From Leptospira sp. 96542 (GTDB lineage Bacteria > Spirochaetota > Leptospiria > Leptospirales > Leptospiraceae): a DNA stretch of 9,398 bases. Every line of letters starts with the position of its first letter. Positions within the stretch are counted from its first letter, which is position 1. The stretch lies in the NCBI GenBank assembly GCA_029310945.1, contig JARJFC010000088.1, positions 1-9,398 on the forward strand, written 5' to 3'. The position numbers were made by a program, and so were the translations under genes. The notes beneath the pieces were generated by a model. The model was not told the origin of the DNA, searched no databases, and worked only from the letters and a program-made list of their open reading frames with translations. This document shows positions 1 through 5,591 of the stretch, one piece after another.

Positions 1-36
1 TTTAATTATCTTTTTCTTTACTGTGACTTTATACAC
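1..36 (-). CDS. Possible N-terminus of a cassette gene running off the left edge
   Basis: Twelve codons open to the window edge, starting at a GTG (36-34) and reading VYKVTVKKKIIK. The only support is position: a TTGACA/TACCAT promoter-like pair lies just upstream and a palindrome overlaps the start, as in the phd cassette at 4975. The short basic, beta-like start would suit an antitoxin, but the fragment is far too short to assign. An ATG further left outside the window is equally possible. Confidence 0.22.
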   Translation of the reverse strand, partial: MYKVTVKKKIIK

Positions 37-42
37 AGTAAA
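17..42. promoter_or_regulatory. Perfect 9-bp inverted repeat, operator-like
   Basis: TTTACTGTG (17-25) and CACAGTAAA (34-42) are perfect inverted arms around an 8-nt spacer. The palindrome lies immediately downstream of a promoter-like pair on the minus strand, the place where toxin-antitoxin operons usually bind their own antitoxin. The regulator is not visible in the window, so autoregulation is an inference. Confidence 0.45.
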
Positions 43-70
43 TGGTAACCATAAATTGATTACTTGTCAA
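42..70 (-). promoter_or_regulatory. Candidate promoter for the left-edge cassette
   Basis: On the minus strand a perfect -35 TTGACA (70-65) is followed after 17 nt by TACCAT (47-42), a weak -10. The stretch from the -35 resembles the phd promoter near 5011: both read TTGACAAGTA, one variable base, then TCAA, with a TAC-beginning hexamer at the same 17-nt spacing. Confidence 0.35.
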
Positions 71-115
71 CTAAATATCTTAATTTTTTTCCTTCAAATA
101 TTTTTTAGGAGCTTG

Positions 116-282
116 CGCATAACGAACTAGTGTAAACGACGTTCCCCGACCCTGAGTCCCAACGGGACGTTAGGGACTGGCGCGGAGTTTGCGAATGCAA
201 ACGAGTGACAGAAGGGGAATGTGGCACAGCCCAAGCGAGGGCGTAAGTCCCGAAGCGCAGCGTTTACACGCTGTTATATGCA
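116..282 (-). repeat. attC site 1, following the lipoprotein cassette
   Basis: The site begins with GCATAAC (117-123) and ends with GTTATATGC. Just inside, TGTAAACG and CGTTTACA form a perfect 8-bp stem. Inner hairpins are GTCCC/GGGAC and GTTTGC/GCAAAC. It is much more GC-rich than the flanking DNA. The large, structured stem and its place after a minus-strand gene fit an integron attC. The right-hand terminus belongs to the lipoprotein cassette: the first 18 bases of GTTATATGCAGATTGCAG mirror the sequence in front of attC 2. Confidence 0.8.
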
Positions 283-364
283 GATTGCAGTTTATAAAGT
301 TTCATTTGTAAGTTTTCCAAATTAGACATTTACAATTTTCCTCATAAGAAAATGGGTAATTTAT

Positions 365-731
365 CTAGTCTTTTTCAAAACTCATAGATCCTTTCTTGTG
401 TTCAAAGGATATTTTTGTAATATATTCAAATAAGGGATGCATGAAATTGTGACCTTCAAATAAAATAATTGCTGTATATTCGTCAACGATCAATACAATT
501 CTATTATTTTTAAAGTCATATTTAATTTCATCCTCTGTTAGTGGTTTGCTATTATCCGAATAATTCTTTTTAAGAATATTTCTTGCTGGTACACTTTTCC
601 ATTCTTTGGAGAAATTCTTTATTTTAAATTTTTTATATTCTTCTTCCGTTTGAAATTGCTATAAATGTTGGTATACTACAAGATAAACTAGGTATTGTTA
701 ATAATAATGATAGAAAATTCCGATAATTCAT
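365..731 (-). pseudogene. Small lipoprotein gene broken by a frameshift
   Basis: An ATG at 731 opens MNYRNFLSLLLTIPSLSC, a typical lipoprotein signal peptide with lipobox LSC and lipid-modified Cys at residue 18. This frame stops at a TAA at 635-633 after 32 codons. A second frame, open from 658, carries 97 further residues (QFQTEEEYKKFKIKNF to GSMSFEKD) and ends at TAG 367-365. It has no start codon and a TAG directly in front of it (661-659). The whole span is 367 bp, one base over a multiple of three, so a single-base indel between about 661 and 633 explains the break. The family is unrecognised; the mature part is lysine- and glutamate-rich with an IVLIVDEYTAIILFEG core. It fills one cassette. 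A sequencing error or programmed slippage is a less likely alternative. Confidence 0.6.
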
Positions 732-850
732 TCTTTAGTTGGCTATGTTTCTTGTTAATTTTAAGTTAAATACTGCTTAGAGTTAATATTTTATATTTAA
801 ACTTATTAAATTTTTCATTCGGAATTTGAATTCCAAATTTTTGCAATTTG

Positions 851-1014
851 CGTATAACGAACTAGCCTTAACGACTTAGGCTGGCCCTGAGTCCCGGACG
901 GGACGTTAGGGACTGGAACGACGCTTGCGCAAGCAAGAGGAGTGCCAGAAGCCTATGTGTCGCAGACCGAGCGAGGGCTTGTCCCGAAGCGAAGCGTTAA
1001 GGCGCTGTTATGCG
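851..1014 (-). repeat. attC site 2
   Basis: The site runs from GCGTATAAC (850s) to GTTATGCG. The 8-bp stem is CCTTAACG/CGTTAAGG, the tip hairpin GTCCCG GA CGGGAC, and the middle hairpin CTTGC gcaa GCAAG. It is followed on the plus strand by only about 20 bases before a second, truncated attC arm, so the cassette that owned this body appears to have lost its gene. Its left half-core carries the terminus of the lipoprotein cassette (TTGCAATTTGCGTATAAC). Confidence 0.8.
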
Positions 1015-1018
1015 ACGT

Positions 1019-1045
1019 GCGGTTTTAGCCCGTTGTTATACGAAG
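1019..1045 (-). repeat. Truncated attC arm belonging to the mazEF cassette
   Basis: GCGGTTTTAGCCCGTTGTTATACGAAG resembles only the right-hand arm of the full sites (compare GCGGTTAGTCGTTGTTATGC in attC 6). The body and other arm are missing, and the sequence joins straight to the end of attC 2. Its terminus GTTATACGAAGTTGCC mirrors GGCAATTTCGTATAGC near 1700, which marks it as the left end of the mazEF cassette. A deletion between two cassettes is the simplest origin. Confidence 0.6.
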
Positions 1046-1053
1046 TTGCCTAC

Positions 1054-1401
1054 TTACGCTGAGAAAATTAATAATTTCAAATTTTCTTCAACTTCTTTTA
1101 GAGAGGATTTATCAATTACTTCTATGAATTCAGCATTTCGACTGGTTCAGTCTAAACTTTTAATTTGATCGGATAAAACAGAGCCTTTAATTTTTTTGCC
1201 TATAATCGGTACTTCGAAGGGATATCCTTTCTCTTTACTAGTAATAGGGCAGAAAATTGCTAATGAAGTCTTAAGATTGTATTGTAATGGTGAAAGAACA
1301 AGTGCAGGTCTTCTTCCCATTTGTTCATGCCCGGCTTGTGGATTAAAGTTTAACCAGACGATGTCGCCTTGATTCGGTATATATTTACTTTTACCTACCA
1401 A
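1054..1401 (-). pseudogene. mazF: mRNA interferase toxin MazF with an internal TGA
   Basis: MazF/PemK-type endoribonucleases cut mRNA at short motifs. The first 84 residues match MazF closely: PNQGDIVWLNFNPQ, EQMGRRPALVLSP (R31 aligns with the catalytic Arg), CPITSKEKGYPFEV (T54 aligns with the catalytic Thr) and SDQIKSLD. Translation then meets TGA at 1149-1147, exactly where relatives have Trp in the SxxW motif (TGG to TGA). The same frame continues for 30 more residues, SRNAEFIEVIDKSSLKEVEE and so on, and stops at TAA 1056-1054, giving a normal MazF length of about 115. The start is TTG at 1401 with TAGGA 8 nt upstream, overlapping the mazE stop by 7 nt. The truncated product lacks the C-terminal strand and helix and is probably inactive unless TGA is read through. 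Identification is strong; the loss of function is inferred. Confidence 0.85.
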
Positions 1402-1631
1402 AATTCATTTCCTACCGGATTCCCAGACAGTATTTCGTTATGAAGATTTTTTTTGTTAATTCTCTTTAATTTCTGCTCTAGGGATTCTTTAATGTATGGA
1501 TATATTATTATTTTATTTCCCTCTTGGATAACTTCGACCTGACTTCCGTCATCAAGCTCAAGTTGTTTTGCAAAGAGTTTCGGAATTCTAATTCCTAGAC
1601 TATTTCCCCATTTTTGTATTGTTGATTCCGT
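1395..1631 (-). CDS. mazE: MazE antitoxin, canonical start codon missing
   Basis: The frame reads ESTIQKWGNSLGIRIPKLFA, then a QLELDDGSQVEV segment and an NLHNEILSGNPVGNEFW tail. This is the AbrB/SpoVT-type DNA-binding fold of MazE followed by the toxin-binding C-terminus, whose last residues resemble the end of E. coli MazE. No ATG, GTG or TTG exists in frame between the upstream TGA (1661-1659) and the conserved core. Where relatives begin (Met before E/T-S/T-TIQKWGNS) the codon is ACG, 1631-1629, one transition from ATG. Starting there gives 78 residues. Either the start is lost, or translation begins at the poor codon ACG (or ATA at 1649). The gene overlaps mazF by 7 nt, the usual antitoxin-first arrangement, and MazE normally represses its own promoter. 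Confidence 0.75.
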   Translation of the reverse strand, partial: TESTIQKWGNSLGIRIPKLFAKQLELDDGSQVEVIQEGNKIIIYPYIKESLEQKLKRINKKNLHNEILSGNPVGNEFW

Positions 1632-1661
1632 AGTATAAACATTGTATATACTACGGAATCA
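1623..1661. promoter_or_regulatory. Perfect 15-bp palindrome at the mazEF start, likely operator
   Basis: TGATTCCGTAGTATA (1623-1637) and TATACTACGGAATCA (1647-1661) are perfect 15-bp inverted arms around a 9-nt centre. The centre holds the -10 hexamer of the mazEF promoter, and the left plus-strand arm covers the proposed ACG start of mazE. MazE and MazEF complexes bind palindromes over their own promoter, so autorepression is the natural role. The palindrome is perfect only because the start codon reads ACG; an ATG would turn one pair into G-T. Confidence 0.65.
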
Positions 1662-1668
1662 TGGTCAA
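1641..1668 (-). promoter_or_regulatory. mazEF promoter
   Basis: On the minus strand, -35 TTGACC (1668-1663), a 16-nt spacer and -10 TACAAT (1646-1641, five of six matches). Transcription would begin near 1635, only a few bases before the ACG at 1631, so the mRNA would be leaderless or almost so. The element lies inside the cassette, so the module carries its own promoter. Confidence 0.5.
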
Positions 1669-1706
1669 TCATATTTTTAAGGAATAAAATTGAATTTTTG
1701 GCAATT

Positions 1707-1744
1707 TCGTATAGCGAACCGATAAAGCGATGTTAGCCGAAGTT
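1707..1744 (-). repeat. Collapsed attC of the VWA cassette
   Basis: Only about 38 bp remain: a CGTATA half-core runs directly into GCGAACCGATAAAGCGATG and then GTTAGCCGAAGTT. The right part matches the right arm of attC 8 (AGCGAACCGATAAGGCGC) and the left part matches a normal left half-core. About 120 bp of body is absent. Full sites carry CGAACC in both arms (CGTATAACGAACC and AAGCGAACC), so a deletion between these short repeats would give this junction. The half-core next to mazEF reads TATAGC instead of TATAAC. The site is probably inactive. Confidence 0.6.
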
Positions 1745-1749
1745 ACTTG

Positions 1750-3279
1750 TTACATAATATTTTCTGCAAATAAGATTAATATAATACTCCATGGTCCAGG
1801 TTGAATTAAACTATAACTAACCATAGCATCTTTTATGAATTTGTTTAAATTCTTTTTTTCTACAGGTCGTTCACTATTAGGTTTTTCAGGATTTTTCGTA
1901 TCTTTGTTAAGAATATTTTCAATGCTGTTGAATTTAGTTATTTCAGGGATTAACTCATTATCATTTGATATACTAGTATAAATTTCTATATTTTTTCGTT
2001 GTGTTTCCGAAATCCCTTTTGCCTCGGAATATTTTCCTTCGTTGTATAATTTCGAAATTTCTTGTAAAGCGATTGCGTTAGAAAAGATTACAGCATTTCT
2101 AGCAACTTTTTCATTTATATTATTTATATTGTTTTTAGATTTAGAATTCCAATTGACTGAACTTTTAACAACTAGTTCATTTAATTTATCTTTAGGTTTT
2201 AATTTATATGTTAATTTTGCTACGACCGGAATTTCTTTTTCAGTCGTAATTTTTTTAATTTTTTCTATTTCAACAATGAATATTCTCCAATCATCAACAT
2301 TTAATTCACCAATATCAATATTATATTGATTATCCTTGTTTTTATATTCAGTATATCCATAAACATCTAAAACTTTATATCCTTTATTCTCTTCAATATT
2401 CAGTACGACATCATATAAACATGGTTTAATAAAACTGGTTAAATCTTCTCTTAGATATTTAGTTAAAGTCTTAGCGTTATCTGAAAAATAATAAAATCCA
2501 TTTCCTTTTTTTGCAATTTTTCTTAATAAATTTTCATCTACATCATATCCTAAACCAATAGTGGAAATTCTCCCACCTTTAATAAACTCTACTTTCGCTT
2601 TCTTAGCTATCTCTTCTGGATTAGTTATTCCTACATTAGATATACCATCAGTAATCAATATTAATCGAGAATTTTCGTTTTTAAATTCAGACATAGCTTT
2701 ATATCCGAGTACTAAACCATCTTCAATGTTAGTACCTCCACCAAATTCTATATTTTTAACTTTTTCAATTATATCTTTCCTATTTTTATTTGATATTACT
2801 ATAGGAGGGATGTATAATTCAGAAGAACTATTAAATAAAACTAAAGAAAATTCTGTTCCTTCGCGAAATTCTAAGATAGCATTTTTTATGGATTCTATTG
2901 AATCTTCATTTTTATTATCTGTAAACATTGATCCGCTTATGTCCAATACTAAGCTTATTCCTAAAAGTTCTTCTTTTTCCTTATCATTTTCCTTTCTTGT
3001 TTTTATTGCAATTTGTAATAGAGATTTATTGTGGATGGAGCTAATACTTTTTTGGAAGAAGTCACTTGAAAAAACAACATCTTCACTTTTAGGAACTATT
3101 ATATTTTCCTGCTTAAACGCATTTATATATTCGTCTATTTTTAGAGAATTATGAAAATCTAAAATTCCATGCTCAATTTTTTTATTAGAAGAAAAGTAGG
3201 AAGCACTTCTGCTTGATGAACATCCATTTACAATTATAAAAATTGTAGCTAGTAATAGAGCTTTGTAAAAATTTATCAT
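1750..3279 (-). CDS. VWA-domain lipoprotein
   Basis: A 509-residue secreted lipoprotein. Residues 1-20 form a signal peptide (hydrophobic ALLLATIFIIVNGC, lipid Cys at 20) followed by a Ser-rich linker. A von Willebrand factor A domain spans about 107-285 with a complete metal-ion-dependent adhesion site: D113-I-S115-G-S117, T183 in GGGTN and D211 in TDG. Residues 286-375 look like a beta-rich domain, and 395-440 are helical. This resembles envelope VWA proteins of the YfbK type, which bind protein partners through a divalent metal; the ligand here is unknown. AGGA lies about 8 nt before the ATG. It is the largest cassette gene, with no partner. The stop codon lies about 5 bp from the collapsed attC, so the last residues (hydrophobic SIILILFAENIM) may have been shaped by cassette-end sequence. 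The domain call is firm; the role is not known. Confidence 0.85.
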   Translation of the reverse strand: MINFYKALLLATIFIIVNGCSSSRSASYFSSNKKIEHGILDFHNSLKIDEYINAFKQENIIVPKSEDVVFSSDFFQKSISSIHNKSLLQIAIKTRKENDKEKEELLGISLVLDISGSMFTDNKNEDSIESIKNAILEFREGTEFSLVLFNSSSELYIPPIVISNKNRKDIIEKVKNIEFGGGTNIEDGLVLGYKAMSEFKNENSRLILITDGISNVGITNPEEIAKKAKVEFIKGGRISTIGLGYDVDENLLRKIAKKGNGFYYFSDNAKTLTKYLREDLTSFIKPCLYDVVLNIEENKGYKVLDVYGYTEYKNKDNQYNIDIGELNVDDWRIFIVEIEKIKKITTEKEIPVVAKLTYKLKPKDKLNELVVKSSVNWNSKSKNNINNINEKVARNAVIFSNAIALQEISKLYNEGKYSEAKGISETQRKNIEIYTSISNDNELIPEITKFNSIENILNKDTKNPEKPNSERPVEKKNLNKFIKDAMVSYSLIQPGPWSIILILFAENIM

Positions 3280-3314
3280 CGGTTTTCCTTTTTTTAATAA
3301 TATTTAAGTAACTT

Positions 3315-3481
3315 CGGCTAACGAACTAGTCTTCCCGAAGTTGTCCGACCCTGAGTCCCGGAAACGGGACGTTAGGGACTGGCACGGAGTTTGCTAATGC
3401 AAACGAGTGACAGAAGGACAATTTGCCACAGGCCGAGTGAGGGCTTGCCCCGAAACGTAGCGGGAAGACGCTGTTATGCGA
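3315..3481 (-). repeat. attC site 4, after the PD-(D/E)xK-like cassette
   Basis: The left half-core GGCTAAC (3316-3322) differs from the usual GCATAAC and mirrors the VWA cassette's own far end (GTTAGCC near 1732). The right half-core is GTTATGCG. The two do not match each other, as expected when each half comes from a different cassette. The 8-bp stem is TCTTCCCG/CGGGAAGA; inner hairpins are GTCCCG gaaa CGGGAC (overlapping ends) and GTTTGC taat GCAAAC. Confidence 0.8.
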
Positions 3482-3486
3482 AGTGG

Positions 3487-4053
3487 CTAGTTTTTTATGA
3501 ATTTGAGTAATAGAATACTAAATATTTTATTATATTGAAACAACTTCAAGAGATTTAAGTTATATTTTTCATTTTCTGCTCTAATTTTTTTTAATCCTTT
3601 TTTGATATCTTCCTCTACTTCATCGATTTCCATATTGGGATTGCTATAAAAGATAAAAAAATAATTAAATCTAGATTGGTTTTCTAACATTTTATTTAAA
3701 TCATTTTTGATATAATTTGCTTTTACTGGTAAATAAGTAGTGCTAAGTGGATATTTTTCTTTTTTTTGTATTCCTATCCAAAATTTTAATTCCATCCAAA
3801 CTTCAGTGTTACTAGGAAGTTCAAAATAAAGATCTACTTTTTTCTTTTTTGTAGGATCAACTTTCTTCTCGGTTTGTAAATTTTTGAAAATTCCATTTCC
3901 TTTTATGAAGTGTGCGAGTTCAGCTTTTAGCCATCCTTCAACTTGCATTTCATGATAATTTATCGTTATGATTTTATCAATGGAATAATTCTTCATCGAT
4001 TCAAAGAAGTCATTGGTTAATTTTATTAAAATCTCGTCTTCGTTATCTTGCAT
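3487..4053 (-). CDS. Hypothetical protein with PD-(D/E)xK nuclease-like motif
   Basis: A 188-residue single-gene cassette. The pattern VDLYFELPSNTEVWMELKFW places D74 and E88-x-K90 on what look like two adjacent strands, and an acidic helix precedes them (E39 and E45 in EGWLKAELAHFI). That is the order of the PD-(D/E)xK nuclease core: helix Glu, Asp, then ExK. A later YIKNDLNKML helix and FFIFYS strand are compatible with the fold. If real, it would be a metal-dependent DNA or RNA nuclease; defence or DNA repair are possible roles, and no partner gene is present. There is no good Shine-Dalgarno sequence before the ATG; AT-rich TAAAATATATTAAA lies there instead. The fold is judged by eye, and the protein family is not recognised. 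Confidence 0.6.
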   Translation of the reverse strand: MQDNEDEILIKLTNDFFESMKNYSIDKIITINYHEMQVEGWLKAELAHFIKGNGIFKNLQTEKKVDPTKKKKVDLYFELPSNTEVWMELKFWIGIQKKEKYPLSTTYLPVKANYIKNDLNKMLENQSRFNYFFIFYSNPNMEIDEVEEDIKKGLKKIRAENEKYNLNLLKLFQYNKIFSILLLKFIKN

Positions 4054-4158
4054 TTTAATATATTTTATTTCAATAAGGAGATCGCCAAGTTATCTTTTTT
4101 TAAGCTAAAAGACAAATCAAAATTATTACTTATCTATAGATTTCATTTCTAGCCATTA

Positions 4159-4325
4159 CGCATAACGAACTAGACTTAACGACTTTCCTCGACCCTGAGT
4201 CCCGGAACGGGACGTTAGGGACTGGCACGTAGCTTGCGTATGCAGGCGAGTGACAGAAGAGGAATGTGTCGTAGACCGAGCGAGGGCGTGTCCCGAAGCG
4301 AAGCGTTAAGTCGCTGTTATATGAC
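4159..4325 (-). repeat. attC site 5, after the phd/vapC cassette
   Basis: The site runs from ACGCATAAC to GTTATATGACGT. The stem is ACTTAACG/CGTTAAGT, differing from neighbours on both sides in step. The tip hairpin is GTCCCG ga ACGGGAC-like and the middle one GCTTGC gtat GCAGGC (with one G-T pair). The left half-core belongs to the PD-(D/E)xK-like cassette (CTAGCCATTACGCATAAC mirrors GTTATGCGAAGTGGCTAG near 3473), the right to the phd/vapC cassette. Confidence 0.8.
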
Positions 4326-4340
4326 GTGATTTATTTCTAA

Positions 4341-4739
4341 TCACCAAATTGTTTTGAAACCCTTGATCTTCAGCTTAGAAATTACTGAATCTTTACTAAT
4401 TAGTGTATAGTTACGCTTAATAGAGAGATAAATAAGAAATAAATCAAATGGATCGCGGTGCTCTAAAAGTTCAAACTTGGAAAAAAGTATTGCTTCTTCA
4501 CCAGAAAAATCTAAAATTTCAATATTCATTTTAGTTAATAGTTCTGGTATTATTTCTTCTTTGAATCCCGATATTTCTAATTTTTTAAGTCTAATTTTTA
4601 ATGCTATTTCCCATAACGAAATACTTGAAACTACAATCCGGTTACTAGAATTTTCGAGTATTTTTAATACATTTTTGCTTAATTTTTCAGGAGCAGATAT
4701 ACACCAAAGTATACAATGCGTATCTATTAAATAATTCAT
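4341..4739 (-). CDS. vapC: VapC-type PIN-domain toxin
   Basis: A 132-residue PIN-domain ribonuclease. Conserved acidic residues are visible: D6 in LIDTHCILW, E44 in SSISLWEIALK, D96/D99 in EHRDPFDLFLI and D117 in LISKD. They form the Mg2+ site that lets VapC enzymes cut tRNA or rRNA. LWCISAPEKLS and HRDPFD are typical of the Phd-paired VapC group. The ATG at 4739 overlaps the antitoxin stop codon by 4 nt (ATGA), so the two are translationally coupled. The length is normal and no lesion is seen, so the module looks functional. The exact RNA target cannot be told. Confidence 0.9.
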   Translation of the reverse strand: MNYLIDTHCILWCISAPEKLSKNVLKILENSSNRIVVSSISLWEIALKIRLKKLEISGFKEEIIPELLTKMNIEILDFSGEEAILFSKFELLEHRDPFDLFLIYLSIKRNYTLISKDSVISKLKIKGFKTIW

Positions 4740-4975
4740 TTTGAATTCAGCAATTCATCTTCAGTCATTTTGAAATCAGCTGCAAAAGAAATTTTTGATT
4801 TTCCTTTTAAAATTCCTAAAATTCGTTTTCCCTTTATTTGGTTATGTAGGGGAACAATTTTTGCGACTGGTTTTTTGTTTTTTCCAAAGAGAATTTCAAC
4901 TTCTTCTCCTTTCTGGACTAATTCAAGGATGTTCGAGAAATTGCTTTTTAATTCACCTACAGGAAATGCTTTCAT
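4736..4975 (-). CDS. Phd/YefM-family antitoxin
   Basis: The product begins MKAFPVGELKSNFSNILELV, the standard N-terminal DNA-binding fold of Phd/YefM antitoxins, followed by GEEVEILFGKNKKPVAKIVP and a C-terminal tail that would wrap the PIN toxin. I start at the ATG at 4975 (79 residues) because family members begin just there. An in-frame ATG at 5011 would add 12 residues, but it lies inside the promoter -35 and the palindrome. With the predicted promoter, transcription starts about at the 4975 ATG, so the mRNA would be leaderless. It neutralises the downstream VapC toxin and probably represses its own promoter. Confidence 0.88.
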   Translation of the reverse strand: MKAFPVGELKSNFSNILELVQKGEEVEILFGKNKKPVAKIVPLHNQIKGKRILGILKGKSKISFAADFKMTEDELLNSK

Positions 4976-4982
4976 GTCAGAA

Positions 4983-5011
4983 AATGTATCATTATCTTGA
5001 CTACTTGTCAA
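4983..5011 (-). promoter_or_regulatory. Promoter of the phd/vapC operon
   Basis: On the minus strand, consensus -35 TTGACA (5011-5006), a 17-nt spacer and -10 TACATT (4988-4983, four of six). Seven bases separate the -10 from the ATG at 4975, so little or no leader is expected. An alternative -10, GATAAT, lies within the spacer but lacks a matching -35. Confidence 0.5.
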
Positions 5012-5015
5012 GATA
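4993..5015. promoter_or_regulatory. Palindromic operator over the phd promoter
   Basis: TATCTTGAC (4993-5001) and GTCAAGATA (5007-5015) are perfect 9-bp inverted arms around a 5-nt centre and cover the -35 hexamer. Phd/YefM antitoxins bind palindromes at their own promoters, so this is the likely autorepression site. Confidence 0.6.
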
Positions 5016-5051
5016 GATAGTTGGTTTTTTCAGAGTAATTTTTAAATCATG

Positions 5052-5205
5052 TCGTATAACGAACCAGGCTTGCCGACGTTTCCCGACCCTGAGCCTTTAG
5101 GCGTTAGGGACTGGCTACGACGCTTGCGTGAGCAAGAGGAGTGCCAGAAGGGAGGCCAAGCGAGGGCATCAGTCCCGAAGTGAAGCGGTTAGTCGTTGTT
5201 ATGCG
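5052..5205 (-). repeat. attC site 6, after the brnTA cassette
   Basis: This is the shortest full site. It runs from CGTATAAC to GTTATGCG. The tip hairpin is GCCT tt AGGC instead of GTCCC/GGGAC, closed by the same CCCTGA and GTTAGGG flanks. The middle hairpin is CTTGC gtga GCAAG. A segment present in other sites (AATGTGTCGCAGACCG-like) is missing after AGAAGGGAGG. The 8-bp stem GCTTGCCG/CGGTTAGT has one mismatch and two G-T pairs, so the site is somewhat decayed. Confidence 0.75.
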
Positions 5206-5389
5206 AAGGCAGAGTTACTTCAATTTTATTAGTAGATTTATAAGTATTTGATTTTTTTAAAATTGGAATATATCTAAACTTTTCTTTTAATTCAAGATGC
5301 AAATATTCTAGTTAGAATGAAATCTAAATACATTTATGTCTGATACTTAATGATAGAATAATTTCTAAATTTGAAATATACTTGCAAGA
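5206..5389. other. AT-rich spacer downstream of brnA
   Basis: This 184-bp stretch between attC 6 and the brnA stop holds no credible gene on either strand, no clear promoter and no intrinsic terminator. It is the longest gap between a stop codon and its attC in the window, so it may be remnant coding DNA or a trailing untranslated region. Confidence 0.5.
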
Positions 5390-5590
5390 TTACGAGAGAG
5401 AATTATGAAGTTCCATTTCCTTTTCTAATACAGTATTGATAATTGTGTTTAAATCCAGATTTTTTCTTTGGGCAATTTTTTGATAATATTCTTCAAGTTT
5501 TGGATTTAAATATACAGGTAGATGTAAGTCCTTTTTTTCCCTAGAAAAAAGTCCTCTCTTACCTTTTGAAAAATCATATTCGTCTCTCAT
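5390..5590 (-). CDS. brnA: BrnA-type antitoxin
   Basis: A 66-residue protein. The start MRDEYDFSKGKRGLF and the strand LHLPVYLNPKLEEYYQKIA followed by NLDLNTIINTVLEKE fit the ribbon-helix-helix antitoxins of the BrnA/CopG group: a DEYDFS-GKRG motif, then beta strand and two helices. It starts 1 nt after the brnT stop, the toxin-first order typical of brnTA operons. It would bind BrnT and repress the operon promoter. Confidence 0.82.
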   Translation of the reverse strand: MRDEYDFSKGKRGLFSREKKDLHLPVYLNPKLEEYYQKIAQRKNLDLNTIINTVLEKEMELHNSLS

Positions 5591-5591
5591 T

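Noticed and set aside
116..282. tRNA or rRNA fragment, because the island is GC-rich and structured
   Set aside because: No anticodon arm, T-loop or rRNA signature was found, and the same element recurs nine times with cassette-type ends.
1147..1149. TGA in mazF as a selenocysteine codon
   Set aside because: MazF relatives have Trp here, not Cys, and no suitable hairpin was noticed just downstream.
2042..3154. Plus-strand open frames inside the VWA gene
   Set aside because: They are antisense to a well-supported minus-strand gene, have no ribosome sites and encode low-complexity hydrophobic peptides.
1732..3322. Insertion sequence bounded by terminal inverted repeats
   Set aside because: The inverted ends belong to attC half-cores, no transposase is encoded, and the same arrangement occurs at every cassette with different sequence.
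4477..5016. Plus-strand open frames over the phd/vapC genes
   Set aside because: They are the complement of two clear toxin-antitoxin genes and show no protein-like motifs.
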